From assembly GCA_001701105.1 (NCBI GenBank), contig DAAI01000004.1, positions 27,997 to 53,799 of the forward strand: DNA of 25,803 bases, given 5' to 3'. The notes below the pieces were generated by a model. It saw nothing but the letters and a program-made list of their open reading frames with translations, did no database searches and was not told where the DNA came from. The DNA comes from Bacteroidales bacterium GP1. Its GTDB lineage: Bacteria > Bacteroidota > Bacteroidia > Bacteroidales > Muribaculaceae. Below are positions 15,222 to 23,997 of this stretch, piece after piece. Made by a program: the position numbers and the translations under genes. The stretch's first letter is position 1. Every line of letters begins with the position of its first letter.

Positions 15222-15935
15222 TTAGTCTTTGAGGTAGTATTCAATGGTGGAGACTACGCGGACGCGCTTGATATAGGGGGTGTATTGATCCCGATCCTCA
15301 ATTGAGAACTGCCCCTGCGATGCAGTCCTGATTTTCCCCAGCTTACTCCGCGAATCTTCGGCAAATTTTTTGGCTGCCTCGCGTGCATTGGTGGTGGCCT
15401 CGGCAATCATTCCGGGTTTGATAGTATTGAGATCAGTGTATTCATATGAAGTCTGGTACTGATAATCTCCGGCTACAATCGCAATTCCCTGCTTCAATAA
15501 TTCCGTCTGCTTCTGAATAAGCGTATTTACTTTTTCCACTTGTTTGGAGGTCACAACCACCACATTTGTCACATTATAGCGGTAAGGCTGCTGGATGCTG
15601 TTGTAACGTTCGGCCTGAAGATCCACTACCTGTGGGGGATTTACCGTGATCTCATTATCCGAAAGTCCATTCGATTTTAGAAAATTCAATATGGCCCGGT
15701 TAGTATGCTCCACATTGGCATATATTGAAGTGAGGTCGTTGCCGACTTCCTTGCTTACGATAGGCCAGGTCACTTTATTGGCTTTCACTTCTTTCTCGGC
15801 CAGTCCGCGCACGGCTACTACTCGCTGGGTATTGGCCATGCTGTTCAGCCCATTTTTAATCTCGACTCCCAGAAAGAGCAGTCCCAATCCTATCAGGAGG
15901 CCACATATTGCCACATAGATATTTGTCTTCTTCAT
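15222..15935 (-). CDS. SIMPL domain-containing (DUF541) protein
   Basis: Protein of 237 residues with an N-terminal membrane anchor or uncleaved signal (residues 6-28, IYVAICGLLIGLGLLFLG) and a SIMPL/DUF541 domain. The domain is supported by VVAVRGLAEKEVKANKV near 40-56, an ANVEHTNRAILNFLKSNG segment, and a C-terminal beta-rich part ending VRVVSTIEYYLKD. SIMPL proteins lie in the periplasm or on the outer face of the membrane, and their biochemical role is generally unclear. It is the last gene of the hexuronate operon, 10 bases after exuT, so it is probably cotranscribed. Whether it acts in sugar uptake is unknown. Confidence 0.88.
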   Translation of the reverse strand: MKKTNIYVAICGLLIGLGLLFLGVEIKNGLNSMANTQRVVAVRGLAEKEVKANKVTWPIVSKEVGNDLTSIYANVEHTNRAILNFLKSNGLSDNEITVNPPQVVDLQAERYNSIQQPYRYNVTNVVVVTSKQVEKVNTLIQKQTELLKQGIAIVAGDYQYQTSYEYTDLNTIKPGMIAEATTNAREAAKKFAEDSRSKLGKIRTASQGQFSIEDRDQYTPYIKRVRVVSTIEYYLKD

Positions 15936-15945
15936 GTCTTCTCTG

Positions 15946-17409
15946 TTATTCTAATTCTATCTTCTTATAACGAGGCACGAGCGCTTTCATTACACACCAT
16001 GCCAAAAGATATGAGACGGCACACATAGAGAATACTATCATGTAGCCTGCCGGCTTGCCGGAGAATCCGAAAAATGAGAATGTCCCTGCAGCCTCCTCGG
16101 CAAAAGTAAACAGCAATCCGGAGCCTTGATTGATGATATACGAGCTTATTCCCCCGGCCATCGTACCGATACCTACAATGGAGGCTACCGTGGATGTCGG
16201 GAACATATCTCCGATAGTGGAATAAAGGTTAGCGCTCCATGCCTGATGCGCTGCTCCCGCAAGACCTATTATTATGGCCGGCCACCACGCTGAATACATT
16301 CCCAATGGCTGGGCGAAGAGCGCCAGGATAGGCACAAATGCGAATATCAGCATCGCGCGCATTCTTCCTGCATACGGATTCATTCCTTTCTTCTCTACAA
16401 ATAGCTTCGGGAGATACCCACCCCCTATCGACAGCACCGTCACTATAAAATAAAGAGTGAAGATCAGTGCCTGACCCATAGGAGTATAGGATGCATATCC
16501 GAATTGGTCGGAGAAATAGGCCGGTGCCCAGAATAGGAAAAACCACCATACTCCATCGGTCAATGCTTTGCCGGCTATGAACGCCCATGTCTGTCGAAAC
16601 CCGAAGCATTTCCAGAAGGGAATCGTTACTGTTTCCTCTTTCTCGATTTCCTCCTCGGATTCTCCGGCCTCATCCTGCATGATATATTCAAGTTCCGCTG
16701 CATTTACATGCTTTGACTTCTCCGGCATGGAATAGCATTTTATCCAGAACCCCATCCATACGAATCCGAGGGCACCTATGATTATGAATGCCATCTCCCA
16801 TCCGTATAAATTGGCCAGCAACGGAATGCACAACGGAGCTGTCAATGCGCCGACAGAAGCCCCGGCATTGAATACTGAAGTAGCGAAAGCACGATCCATC
16901 TTCGGGAAATATTGGGCGGTCACCTTTATGGCAGCCGGGAAATTTCCCGACTCCCCTATCGCCAACAATGCCCGACATCCTAAGAAGAGCCACACGCTCA
17001 CGGATGCTATCGAAAGAGCGAGCGCCGACCCCGATTTTACTGCTTTCAGCGCCTCGACCGAATCAACTCCTTCTATTTTCATCGTAGCCCACCCGCAGGC
17101 TGCATGAAGACACGCTGCCAGCGACCATATGAAAATGGCCCATAGATAACCCTTCTTCGAGCCCATCCAGTCGATGAATTTTCCGGCAAAGAGGCTAACG
17201 GCCGCATAAAACAATGAGAAGAAGCCCGTGATAGTGCCATAATCCGCATCACTCCAATGAAATTCCGGAGCGATGAAATCCTTCCATGTGAGTGAGAGGA
17301 CTTGACGGTCTAGATAATTTATCGTTGTTGCAAAGAACAAGAGCGAGCATATCACCCATCGCCAGTTTGTAGGACGCGATGTTATTGTCATAGCTGAAGA
17401 ATCGTTCAT
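15946..17409 (-). CDS. exuT: Hexuronate transporter, MFS anion:cation symporter family
   Basis: Inner-membrane major facilitator of 487 residues with about 12 hydrophobic segments. The ACS-family N-terminus is recognisable in TINYLDRQVLSLTWKDFI, then SLFAGKFIDWMGSKKGYLWA between TM2 and TM3. A charged cytoplasmic loop (ESEEEIEKEE) separates the two halves. Its place between uxaC (10 bases upstream) and SIMPL in a glucuronate-catabolism operon supports glucuronate or galacturonate uptake. The substrate is therefore inferred from neighbours plus family. Other ACS members carry related sugar acids. Confidence 0.88.
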   Translation of the reverse strand: MNDSSAMTITSRPTNWRWVICSLLFFATTINYLDRQVLSLTWKDFIAPEFHWSDADYGTITGFFSLFYAAVSLFAGKFIDWMGSKKGYLWAIFIWSLAACLHAACGWATMKIEGVDSVEALKAVKSGSALALSIASVSVWLFLGCRALLAIGESGNFPAAIKVTAQYFPKMDRAFATSVFNAGASVGALTAPLCIPLLANLYGWEMAFIIIGALGFVWMGFWIKCYSMPEKSKHVNAAELEYIMQDEAGESEEEIEKEETVTIPFWKCFGFRQTWAFIAGKALTDGVWWFFLFWAPAYFSDQFGYASYTPMGQALIFTLYFIVTVLSIGGGYLPKLFVEKKGMNPYAGRMRAMLIFAFVPILALFAQPLGMYSAWWPAIIIGLAGAAHQAWSANLYSTIGDMFPTSTVASIVGIGTMAGGISSYIINQGSGLLFTFAEEAAGTFSFFGFSGKPAGYMIVFSMCAVSYLLAWCVMKALVPRYKKIELE

Positions 17410-17419
17410 ATGCTAATTT

Positions 17420-18835
17420 TCAAAAATTAAAATAATTCTTTGCATTATTATAGCAGATATCCTCCACCATCTTCCTCACCCTTGCTTCTTCCGGACCATC
17501 AAAGGGTATCAGCCCGGCTTCAATGTCGGTGCCGAGGAGATTGCACAAGGCGCGGCGGAAATATTCATGACGAGGATAGGATACAAACGAACGTGAATCC
17601 GTGAGCATTCCCACAAACCTGCTAAGCAATCCAAGATTCGACAGAGCATTCATCTGCCGGGTCATGCCGTCGAGCTGATCGTTGAACCACCATCCCGAGC
17701 CTAACTGTATCTTCCCCGGTACCGAGCCATCCTGAAAATTACCCAGCATAGTGGCCATCACCTCATTGGCACTCGGATTCAGATTATATATTATCGTCTT
17801 GGCCAAGGCATCTTCAGAGTTTAACCGGTCGAGGAATCGGGCACATTTCTGAGCTGTACTCCATTCCCCTATCGAATCAAATCCGGTGTCCGGTCCGAGT
17901 AGACTCATCATTTTGGTATTGGAATTGCGGATTGTGCCATAATGGTACTGCTGCACCCACCCTTTATCCGCATCCATTTTACCTAATTCATAAAGCATCC
18001 CGCTCTTAAACACATCGGCCTCCTTATTAGTCAAGTTCCTTCCATTCACCAACTTTGAGAAAATTTCCCTCATTTCTTCCGGAGTAAAATCTTCCGCAAA
18101 AAATTCAGTAAGTCCATGATCACTTAATCGGCACCCGACCTCTGCGAAATAATCATGCCGCTTTCTTAGGGCATTCATATAGTCGTCGAAATCCTTTATC
18201 TCCATTCCCGAAGCCAGAGCGAGCTTCTCAACGTATTCCCCAAATGCCGCGGGATCGTCAACTGCCATTGCTTTATCCGGGCGCCATGTGGGAAATACTT
18301 TGATTTCGAATCCGCTCTCCGCAATATTTCTGTGATGCTCAAGCGAATCCACGGGATCATCAGTAGTGCATACTACCTCGACACCATATTTTCGCATAAG
18401 GCCGCGGGCTGTCATATCCGGATTCTCGCGGAGCTGCCGGTTGCATTCATCATAAATCCTGCGGGCACTCTCCGGATTCAACCTCTCGGTGATGCCAAAG
18501 GCTGAGCGTAATTCAAGATGGGTCCAATGATAAAGCGGGTTGCGTAAGCAATAAGGCACTGTCTGCGCCCATTTCTCAAACTTTTCCCAATCGGAAGTAT
18601 CCTTGCCAGTGATATATTTTTCATCGACTCCATTAGTGCGCATGGCGCGCCATTTATAATGATCGCCCCCGAGCCATAATTCAGTGATGGAATTGAAACG
18701 GTGGTCGTCGGCTATCATTGCCGGGTCGAGATGACAATGATAATCGATTATCGGCATTTTAGCCGCATGATTATGATATAGATCTTTTGCTGTTTCCGTC
18801 TCAAGCAAAAAATCTTTGTCCATAAATTCCTTCAT
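17420..18835 (-). CDS. uxaC: Glucuronate isomerase
   Basis: Cytoplasmic isomerase of 471 residues, the usual UxaC length. It converts D-glucuronate to D-fructuronate (and galacturonate to tagaturonate). The amidohydrolase-like metal ligands are seen in DYHCHLDPAMIADD (H33 and H35). Further family stretches are WLGGDHYKWRAMRTNGV, CTTDDPVDSLEHH and LGSGWWFNDQLDGM. It is translated after the SDR gene with only 5 bases between, and before exuT. The identification is secure. Confidence 0.97.
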   Translation of the reverse strand: MKEFMDKDFLLETETAKDLYHNHAAKMPIIDYHCHLDPAMIADDHRFNSITELWLGGDHYKWRAMRTNGVDEKYITGKDTSDWEKFEKWAQTVPYCLRNPLYHWTHLELRSAFGITERLNPESARRIYDECNRQLRENPDMTARGLMRKYGVEVVCTTDDPVDSLEHHRNIAESGFEIKVFPTWRPDKAMAVDDPAAFGEYVEKLALASGMEIKDFDDYMNALRKRHDYFAEVGCRLSDHGLTEFFAEDFTPEEMREIFSKLVNGRNLTNKEADVFKSGMLYELGKMDADKGWVQQYHYGTIRNSNTKMMSLLGPDTGFDSIGEWSTAQKCARFLDRLNSEDALAKTIIYNLNPSANEVMATMLGNFQDGSVPGKIQLGSGWWFNDQLDGMTRQMNALSNLGLLSRFVGMLTDSRSFVSYPRHEYFRRALCNLLGTDIEAGLIPFDGPEEARVRKMVEDICYNNAKNYFNF

Positions 18836-18840
18836 GGCAA

Positions 18841-19659
18841 TTACATTGCATATACATTAAAGCCGCCGTCAACCACTGCTACAGTCCCAGTGACAAATAG
18901 AGAGGCATCACTCATAAGATAATGCACGGTTCCGCACAATTCTTCAGGGCGTCCCATGCGTCCGAACGGAGTCTGGCGAATCACATCATTCCCGCGTTGA
19001 GTCCAGCTGCCATCCGGATTGGTAAGAAGTGTCCGGTTCTGTTCAGTCAGGAAGAAACCCGGAGCTATTGCATTCACCCGGATACCTTCGCCGAATTTCT
19101 TGGCGCATTCAGTAGCCATATAAGCCGTAAAATTCGATATCCCGGCCTTGGCCGCGGCATAACCGCACACTCGGGTCATGGGCCGGAATGCCGCCATAGA
19201 GGAGAAATTGATTACGCACCCCTTACCCGCCTTTGCCATCGGCTTGAGAAAGATTTGTGTCGGAATCACAGTGCCGGTGAGATTAAGATTGAGCACGCGT
19301 TCAAATTGGGAGACATCAAGATCGAAGAAGGTTTTATCAGGAGCTATCGTGGCTCCGGGCATGTTCCCCCCGGCTGCATTGATCAGCGTATCAACCCTGC
19401 CATATTTATTCAATATGATTTCGCAATTTTCCTCTATGAGCCTCCTGTCCATCACGTTGGTCTTAATGAACTCCATGCTCCCTTCAGGGTTTTCTTCCTC
19501 AACACCCCTCACTATAGCATTTCCGGTTTCCTCATTACGGCCCATAATTATCACCTTAGCTCCCTGATGGGCCAGATAGCGGGCTATCTCTCTACCCAAT
19601 ACTCCCGTGCCTCCGGTTATAACGGTCACATTCCCTTTTATATCGAATAAGTTTTTCAT
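18841..19659 (-). CDS. SDR-family oxidoreductase, probable D-mannonate oxidoreductase (fructuronate reductase)
   Basis: Short-chain dehydrogenase of 272 residues. The NAD(P) site is TGGTGVLGREIA (about 16-27), NAAGG is present, and the catalytic triad is S in INFSSMAAF with Y-xxx-K in CGYAAAKAG. The position between uxuA and uxaC makes it the fructuronate to mannonate reductase. This is the SDR replacement of classical UxuB known from Bacillus YjmF. No long-chain UxuB is present in the window. It is 18 bases downstream of uxuA in the same operon. The exact substrate is inferred from context and analogy. Confidence 0.9.
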   Translation of the reverse strand: MKNLFDIKGNVTVITGGTGVLGREIARYLAHQGAKVIIMGRNEETGNAIVRGVEEENPEGSMEFIKTNVMDRRLIEENCEIILNKYGRVDTLINAAGGNMPGATIAPDKTFFDLDVSQFERVLNLNLTGTVIPTQIFLKPMAKAGKGCVINFSSMAAFRPMTRVCGYAAAKAGISNFTAYMATECAKKFGEGIRVNAIAPGFFLTEQNRTLLTNPDGSWTQRGNDVIRQTPFGRMGRPEELCGTVHYLMSDASLFVTGTVAVVDGGFNVYAM

Positions 19660-19677
19660 CGTTATATTTTTTTATGT

Positions 19678-20841
19678 TTATTTCTCAGCATTTACAGTAG
19701 CCATTATCCCACTCACCATTCCGAGTGCAAGCATCCGGCCATGGAATGAATATCCGGCATTGTAGCCCATCTTATCATCCCCGAGCATCAGCGGAGCGTG
19801 ATCCACGCGCATCGGAAGCTCCGGGCGGCGAGTTTCAAATGTGCGGATAATCTCTATCAGTCGCGGATCGAGATGAGTGGATTCTTTGAAATCTCCATTC
19901 GGCAACACATTGCATATCCGGGCATGTACGAAGTGAGTCCTGTCGGCATATTTCTTAGCCAGGGCCGGCACATCATTATGTGCACCCGCACTTAATGAAC
20001 CGGCACAGAAAGTCAAGCCGTTGTGCCGGTTTGGCACTGCATCCAGAAATCTTGCTATGTCTTCATCATTAGTCACTATGCGAGGCAACCCTAATACCGG
20101 CATTGGCGGATCATCGGGATGAACACACATATTAATGTCATATTCATCGCATATGGGCATTATCGCCTTAAGGAAATATACCATATTTGCCCGCAGGGCA
20201 TCGGCATTCACACCTTTATACAAGTCGAGAAGCCTTTTGAATTTATCTATCGGATTTTTATCTTTCTCGCTGATGTTGCCATTGACAAAACCTTGAGTCT
20301 TAACTATTATATTATCCACGAGACGCTTCCTCCCCGCTTCATCCATTCCCGGCACTACCTCACGCTTCATGCGCTCAATAGTGTCAGAATCGTAATCATT
20401 TTCCGCCCCTTCACGTCCGAGGATATGAATGTCGAAATAGGCAAACTCCGCCCGATTGAAGTAGAGGTTTGACGTTCCGTCAGGATTGGGATACTCAAGG
20501 TCCGTTCGCGCCCAATCGAGCACCGGCATAAAATTATAGCAAATTGTCTTTATTCCGGCTTTACCGAGATTTGCAAGGCTTTCTTTATAATTTTCAATCA
20601 AGGAATCTCGATCCGAACCTCCATACTTAATTGACTCACTCACCGGAAGGCTCTCCACCACCGACCATCTCATGCCGTGGCTTTCGATCAGATTCTTCAT
20701 CTTGTCAATATCCTCCTTGCTCCATATATCCCCATTGGGAATATGATGAAGAGATGTGACTATTCCCTCCACTCCTATCTGCCGGAGCATATCGAGTGTG
20801 ATTTTATCATTTGGCCCGAACCAGCGCCATGTCTTTTCCAT
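19678..20841 (-). CDS. uxuA: Mannonate dehydratase
   Basis: Cytoplasmic dehydratase of 387 residues that converts D-mannonate to 2-keto-3-deoxy-D-gluconate. Family features include the start MEKTWRWFGPNDKITLDMLRQ, GVEGIVTSLHHIPNG, NMCVHPDDPP (metal-binding His) and FCAGSLSAGAHNDV, followed by HARICNV. Length matches UxuA (about 390). It is the first gene of the hexuronate operon, with a TAnnTTTG element about 100 bases upstream. It is divergent from the GH30 gene. Confidence 0.97.
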   Translation of the reverse strand: MEKTWRWFGPNDKITLDMLRQIGVEGIVTSLHHIPNGDIWSKEDIDKMKNLIESHGMRWSVVESLPVSESIKYGGSDRDSLIENYKESLANLGKAGIKTICYNFMPVLDWARTDLEYPNPDGTSNLYFNRAEFAYFDIHILGREGAENDYDSDTIERMKREVVPGMDEAGRKRLVDNIIVKTQGFVNGNISEKDKNPIDKFKRLLDLYKGVNADALRANMVYFLKAIMPICDEYDINMCVHPDDPPMPVLGLPRIVTNDEDIARFLDAVPNRHNGLTFCAGSLSAGAHNDVPALAKKYADRTHFVHARICNVLPNGDFKESTHLDPRLIEIIRTFETRRPELPMRVDHAPLMLGDDKMGYNAGYSFHGRMLALGMVSGIMATVNAEK

Positions 20842-20936
20842 CTGTTATTGTCGTTCTGGGTTAAGATTAGGAAGGGTTTTCCGATTCCGGAATAATCTAC
20901 TCCCTTCCCGCCATAATTGTTGGGTATTGGATTGTG

Positions 20937-20944
20937 CAAAGTTA
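20937..20944 (-). promoter_or_regulatory. -7 element of the hexuronate operon promoter
   Basis: Minus-strand TAACTTTG (20944 down to 20937) fits TAnnTTTG. The -33 position (about 20964-20968) has no TTG, suggesting an activator-dependent promoter. Predicted start near 20930 leaves a leader of about 90 bases before uxuA. Confidence 0.5.
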
Positions 20945-21006
20945 CAAAATATTCTGTAATGCCTGGCCTATAATCCGTCTTTTAGTTTTTCATATTTGTA
21001 TCATTG

Positions 21007-21037
21007 TTGTTTTTTGGGTAATTATTTGCTATCTTTG
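21007..21037 (+). promoter_or_regulatory. Promoter of the GH30 gene
   Basis: TTG at 21007-21009 and TATCTTTG at 21030-21037 are 20 bases apart, a full consensus pair. Predicted start near 21044 lies 21 bases before the ATG at 21065, which excludes the in-frame ATG at 20996. Confidence 0.65.
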
Positions 21038-21064
21038 TCCGGATTTCCAATTAAATCATCGCCT

Positions 21065-22981
21065 ATGAGATTACCTTGTACTAACCTCTTTGCATTTGTG
21101 GCATTTTTATGCATTCCAATTGTGTCTGCAACCAATGCGGCATCCACAGCAGCATCTTCGCCAATGGATGTGCCTACCGGATTTTATGCGGTTCATGTAA
21201 ACCCCGGTGCTCCACGCCAAGTATTCGATGGCTGGGGCGTATCACTATGCTGGTGGGCTAATATGTGCGGCCACTGGCCTGAAGAAAAAATCGACAGTAT
21301 AGTCGATCTACTTGTGCTCCCGGAAAATCTCAATTATAATATTTTTCGATATAATATAGGAGGAGGAGATGACCCCGATAACTCTCACTGCGCAAAGCAT
21401 CATATGGGTAATGGCAAAGGACTGCGCGCCGAGATGCCGGGATTTAAAATCAGGGAGCAATCGGAATATGATTGGAAGGCCGACGAGCCGCAGATTAAAA
21501 TTATGCGTAAAATCAAGGAAAAACGCCCTGACGCAATATTTGAGGCTTTTAGTAATTCCGCTCCGTGGTGGATGACTTTCAGCGGATGTTGTGCGGGAGC
21601 GGTTGATGCCGCTTCAGATAATCTTAAACCTGAATATTACGATGCCTTCGCAGATTATCTGATTGATGTGATGCTCCATATAAAAGAAGTTGAAGGAATT
21701 GAGTTTACCTCGATAGCTCCATTCAACGAGCCGTATACAAATTTTTGGGGATGTGGCGGCAGTCAGGAAGGATGCCATTTTGATATGCAGTCAATGGCCG
21801 ATTTCATTAACCTATTTTATCCTAAATTGAAGGCATCAGGATTGAATACGGTAATATCTGCTTGCGACGAGACGTCGGTGGGAACGCAGATAGATGAAGT
21901 GAGACATTTCGACCAATCCGGAGTCCTATCTCATGTCGGAAGGATAAACACGCATACTTATCAGGGTGATGTAATTGACTGCTGCAGGCTTAGTGCGCTT
22001 TGCTCCGATAAAGACATCCCTCTATGGATGAGTGAGACCGGAGCCGGAGGCAAGGGAATTCATGGTAATCTTAATATGGCTCGTCGGCTGATTAGGGATA
22101 TGCGCTATCTTGAGCCTGCAGCATGGTGCGACTGGCAATATATAGAAGAACCTAACGACCAGTGGTGTCTCTTACAAGGTGATTTCGCTAAGGGAACTTT
22201 CCGACTGACAAATAATTATTTCGTGCGTCGCCATTTTTCGCATTTCATAAAGCCTGGATATACCATCATAACATCCACGGATGATAAAACCCTTGCCGCC
22301 GTGAATCCGGATAGATCCGAATTAGTGCTTGTGATTATTAATCCTGACTCTATTCAGGGTGCTTATTCAATAGATCTCGGCTTATTCGATAAGATAGGCA
22401 CTCCGATCACGGCATTATACAGCGGCGATGGCAGTTATAATAATAATCTCGCATATTCGATTGTCGATAGTTATCTATCATTCAATCTGGATGGATTAAG
22501 TATCGCCACATTCATAATTCCGGCTCAAAGCGCCCTCCAATCGGGATTAATCAACGGAGGAGAATATTATATCTACCCACGCCGCACCGCTTCGGGAGTA
22601 ATCACTGCTGAAAAAGATGGGTTGTATCTTCAACGCGCCGGGCTGCTCTCCAACCAGATTTGGAAAGCTGATATGGAGGATGGTAACGTTAGATTCACGA
22701 ACCGGGATGGTCGCTCAATCTTATACAACAATGAAACCGGCGCTTTCTACCCATCTGAAACCGATACCTGTACTTCTTTGAGCGTTTCGCCCGTCGGTTT
22801 TCGATATTACAAGATTGAAGCCGGAGGTAAAGCCATTGAACTCGAAGGCGACGATCCATCCATAGGCACACGAATTGTTGGCGGAGATTACGGAACTGAG
22901 AATACCGAATCAACTCATAGACAATGGCGCTTCCTTCCAATTGGTAAACGAAGTAATGTCACCTATTTCCCGGCTCTATAA
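21065..22981 (+). CDS. Secreted glycoside hydrolase family 30 enzyme, endo-beta-1,6-galactanase-like, with ricin-like C-terminus
   Basis: Exported enzyme of 638 residues from the ATG at 21065; the longer frame starts upstream of the predicted transcription start. A signal peptide (1-22) precedes VFDGWGVSLCWWANMCG (53-69), the start of the GH30 barrel as seen in endo-beta-1,6-galactanases. The acid/base glutamate is E222 in APFNEPYTNFWGCGG and the nucleophile is E324 in WMSETGAGG. A beta-sandwich side domain follows. From about 495 to 632 a ricin-type trefoil-like region is suggested by GLYLQRAGLLSNQIWK and by the closing HRQWRFLPIG. Cysteines are unusually frequent in the catalytic domain. 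It is divergent from the hexuronate operon. Specificity for beta-1,6-galactan is the best guess; xylanase or glucanase activity is possible. Confidence 0.87.
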   Translation: MRLPCTNLFAFVAFLCIPIVSATNAASTAASSPMDVPTGFYAVHVNPGAPRQVFDGWGVSLCWWANMCGHWPEEKIDSIVDLLVLPENLNYNIFRYNIGGGDDPDNSHCAKHHMGNGKGLRAEMPGFKIREQSEYDWKADEPQIKIMRKIKEKRPDAIFEAFSNSAPWWMTFSGCCAGAVDAASDNLKPEYYDAFADYLIDVMLHIKEVEGIEFTSIAPFNEPYTNFWGCGGSQEGCHFDMQSMADFINLFYPKLKASGLNTVISACDETSVGTQIDEVRHFDQSGVLSHVGRINTHTYQGDVIDCCRLSALCSDKDIPLWMSETGAGGKGIHGNLNMARRLIRDMRYLEPAAWCDWQYIEEPNDQWCLLQGDFAKGTFRLTNNYFVRRHFSHFIKPGYTIITSTDDKTLAAVNPDRSELVLVIINPDSIQGAYSIDLGLFDKIGTPITALYSGDGSYNNNLAYSIVDSYLSFNLDGLSIATFIIPAQSALQSGLINGGEYYIYPRRTASGVITAEKDGLYLQRAGLLSNQIWKADMEDGNVRFTNRDGRSILYNNETGAFYPSETDTCTSLSVSPVGFRYYKIEAGGKAIELEGDDPSIGTRIVGGDYGTENTESTHRQWRFLPIGKRSNVTYFPAL

Positions 22982-23086
22982 TTAATCGTAGCCAATATTT
23001 ATTTGTGTTAACAATTCTTTAATAGGATTATGCGTTTAAATAATTAGCAGGATAATGTCCTTTTCAATATTGATAATATAATAGTC

Positions 23087-23980
23087 ATGACAAAGAAACG
23101 TATAGCCATTGTGGGATATGGCAATATCGGCCGTTATACTCTTGAGGCCATAGAGACATCGCCCGATTTTGAAGTTGCAGGCATAGTAAGACGCAATCCG
23201 GCCGACAGAGCCGACATCCCGGAAGGTATACCCGTAGTGGGAGATATTAAGGAATTATGCAGTGTCGATGCGGCTATTCTGGCAGTGCCTACAAGAAGCG
23301 TAGAAGATTATGCCACAACAATCCTCTCCATGGGAATCAATACAGTTGATTCGTTCGACATTCATACTCAGATACCGGCACTCAGGAAGAGGCTCGACAA
23401 GGAAGCTAAAGAAGGTGGAGCGGTAAGTGTACTTTCCGCCGGCTGGGATCCGGGAAGCGACTCCATTGTTCGCGCGCTCCTTGAAGCTATAGCCCCGAAG
23501 GGCATTACATACACAAACTTTGGCCCCGGTATGAGCATGGGTCACACTGTCGCTGTAAAATCAAAAGAGGGCGTGAAGGATGCTTTATCAATGACAATAC
23601 CTCTCGGTACGGGAATCCACCGGCGCATGGTATATGTAGAACTTTTGCCCGGATATAAACTCGCCGATGTAGCCCGCTCAATAAAAGAAGATCCCTATTT
23701 CGCATCAGATGAGACGCATGTGATGGCAGTCGAGAGTGTAGATGCCCTTAAGGATATGGGTCACGGAGTAAATATGATACGTAAAGGCGTTTCAGGAAAG
23801 ACTCAAAGCCAGAGATTTGAATTCAATATGGCAATAAACAATCCAGCCTTGACGGCTCAGATTCTCGTGGCTTGTGTGCGCGCATCTTTCAGACTTTCGC
23901 CCGGATGCTATACGATGATAGAAATTCCTGTGATCGATCTTCTGCCCGGCGACCGGGATAGCTGGATTCATCTTGTATGA
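23087..23980 (+). CDS. ddh: meso-Diaminopimelate D-dehydrogenase
   Basis: Cytoplasmic NADPH-dependent enzyme of 297 residues. It reductively aminates tetrahydrodipicolinate with ammonia to meso-diaminopimelate, a one-step branch of lysine and peptidoglycan synthesis. The Rossmann start is IAIVGYGNIGRYTLEA. Family-specific stretches are VDSFDIHTQIPALRK, VLSAGWDPGSDSIVRALLEA and TNFGPGMSMGHTVAVK. Length matches Bacteroidota Ddh. It lies 105 bases after the GH30 gene with no clear TAnnTTTG between. Only 17 bases separate it from the gltD-like gene, so these two are probably cotranscribed. Confidence 0.95.
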   Translation: MTKKRIAIVGYGNIGRYTLEAIETSPDFEVAGIVRRNPADRADIPEGIPVVGDIKELCSVDAAILAVPTRSVEDYATTILSMGINTVDSFDIHTQIPALRKRLDKEAKEGGAVSVLSAGWDPGSDSIVRALLEAIAPKGITYTNFGPGMSMGHTVAVKSKEGVKDALSMTIPLGTGIHRRMVYVELLPGYKLADVARSIKEDPYFASDETHVMAVESVDALKDMGHGVNMIRKGVSGKTQSQRFEFNMAINNPALTAQILVACVRASFRLSPGCYTMIEIPVIDLLPGDRDSWIHLV

Positions 23981-23997
23981 GGTCACCGTAACATGAT

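Noticed and set aside
18922..19650. 242-codon plus-strand ORF
   Set aside because: Antisense to the SDR gene, which has a complete NAD(P)-binding and catalytic motif set; the long antisense frame follows from codon bias.
20996..21064. Longer N-terminus for the GH30 enzyme
   Set aside because: It would start upstream of the promoter's predicted start (about 21044), and the signal peptide begins naturally at the ATG at 21065.
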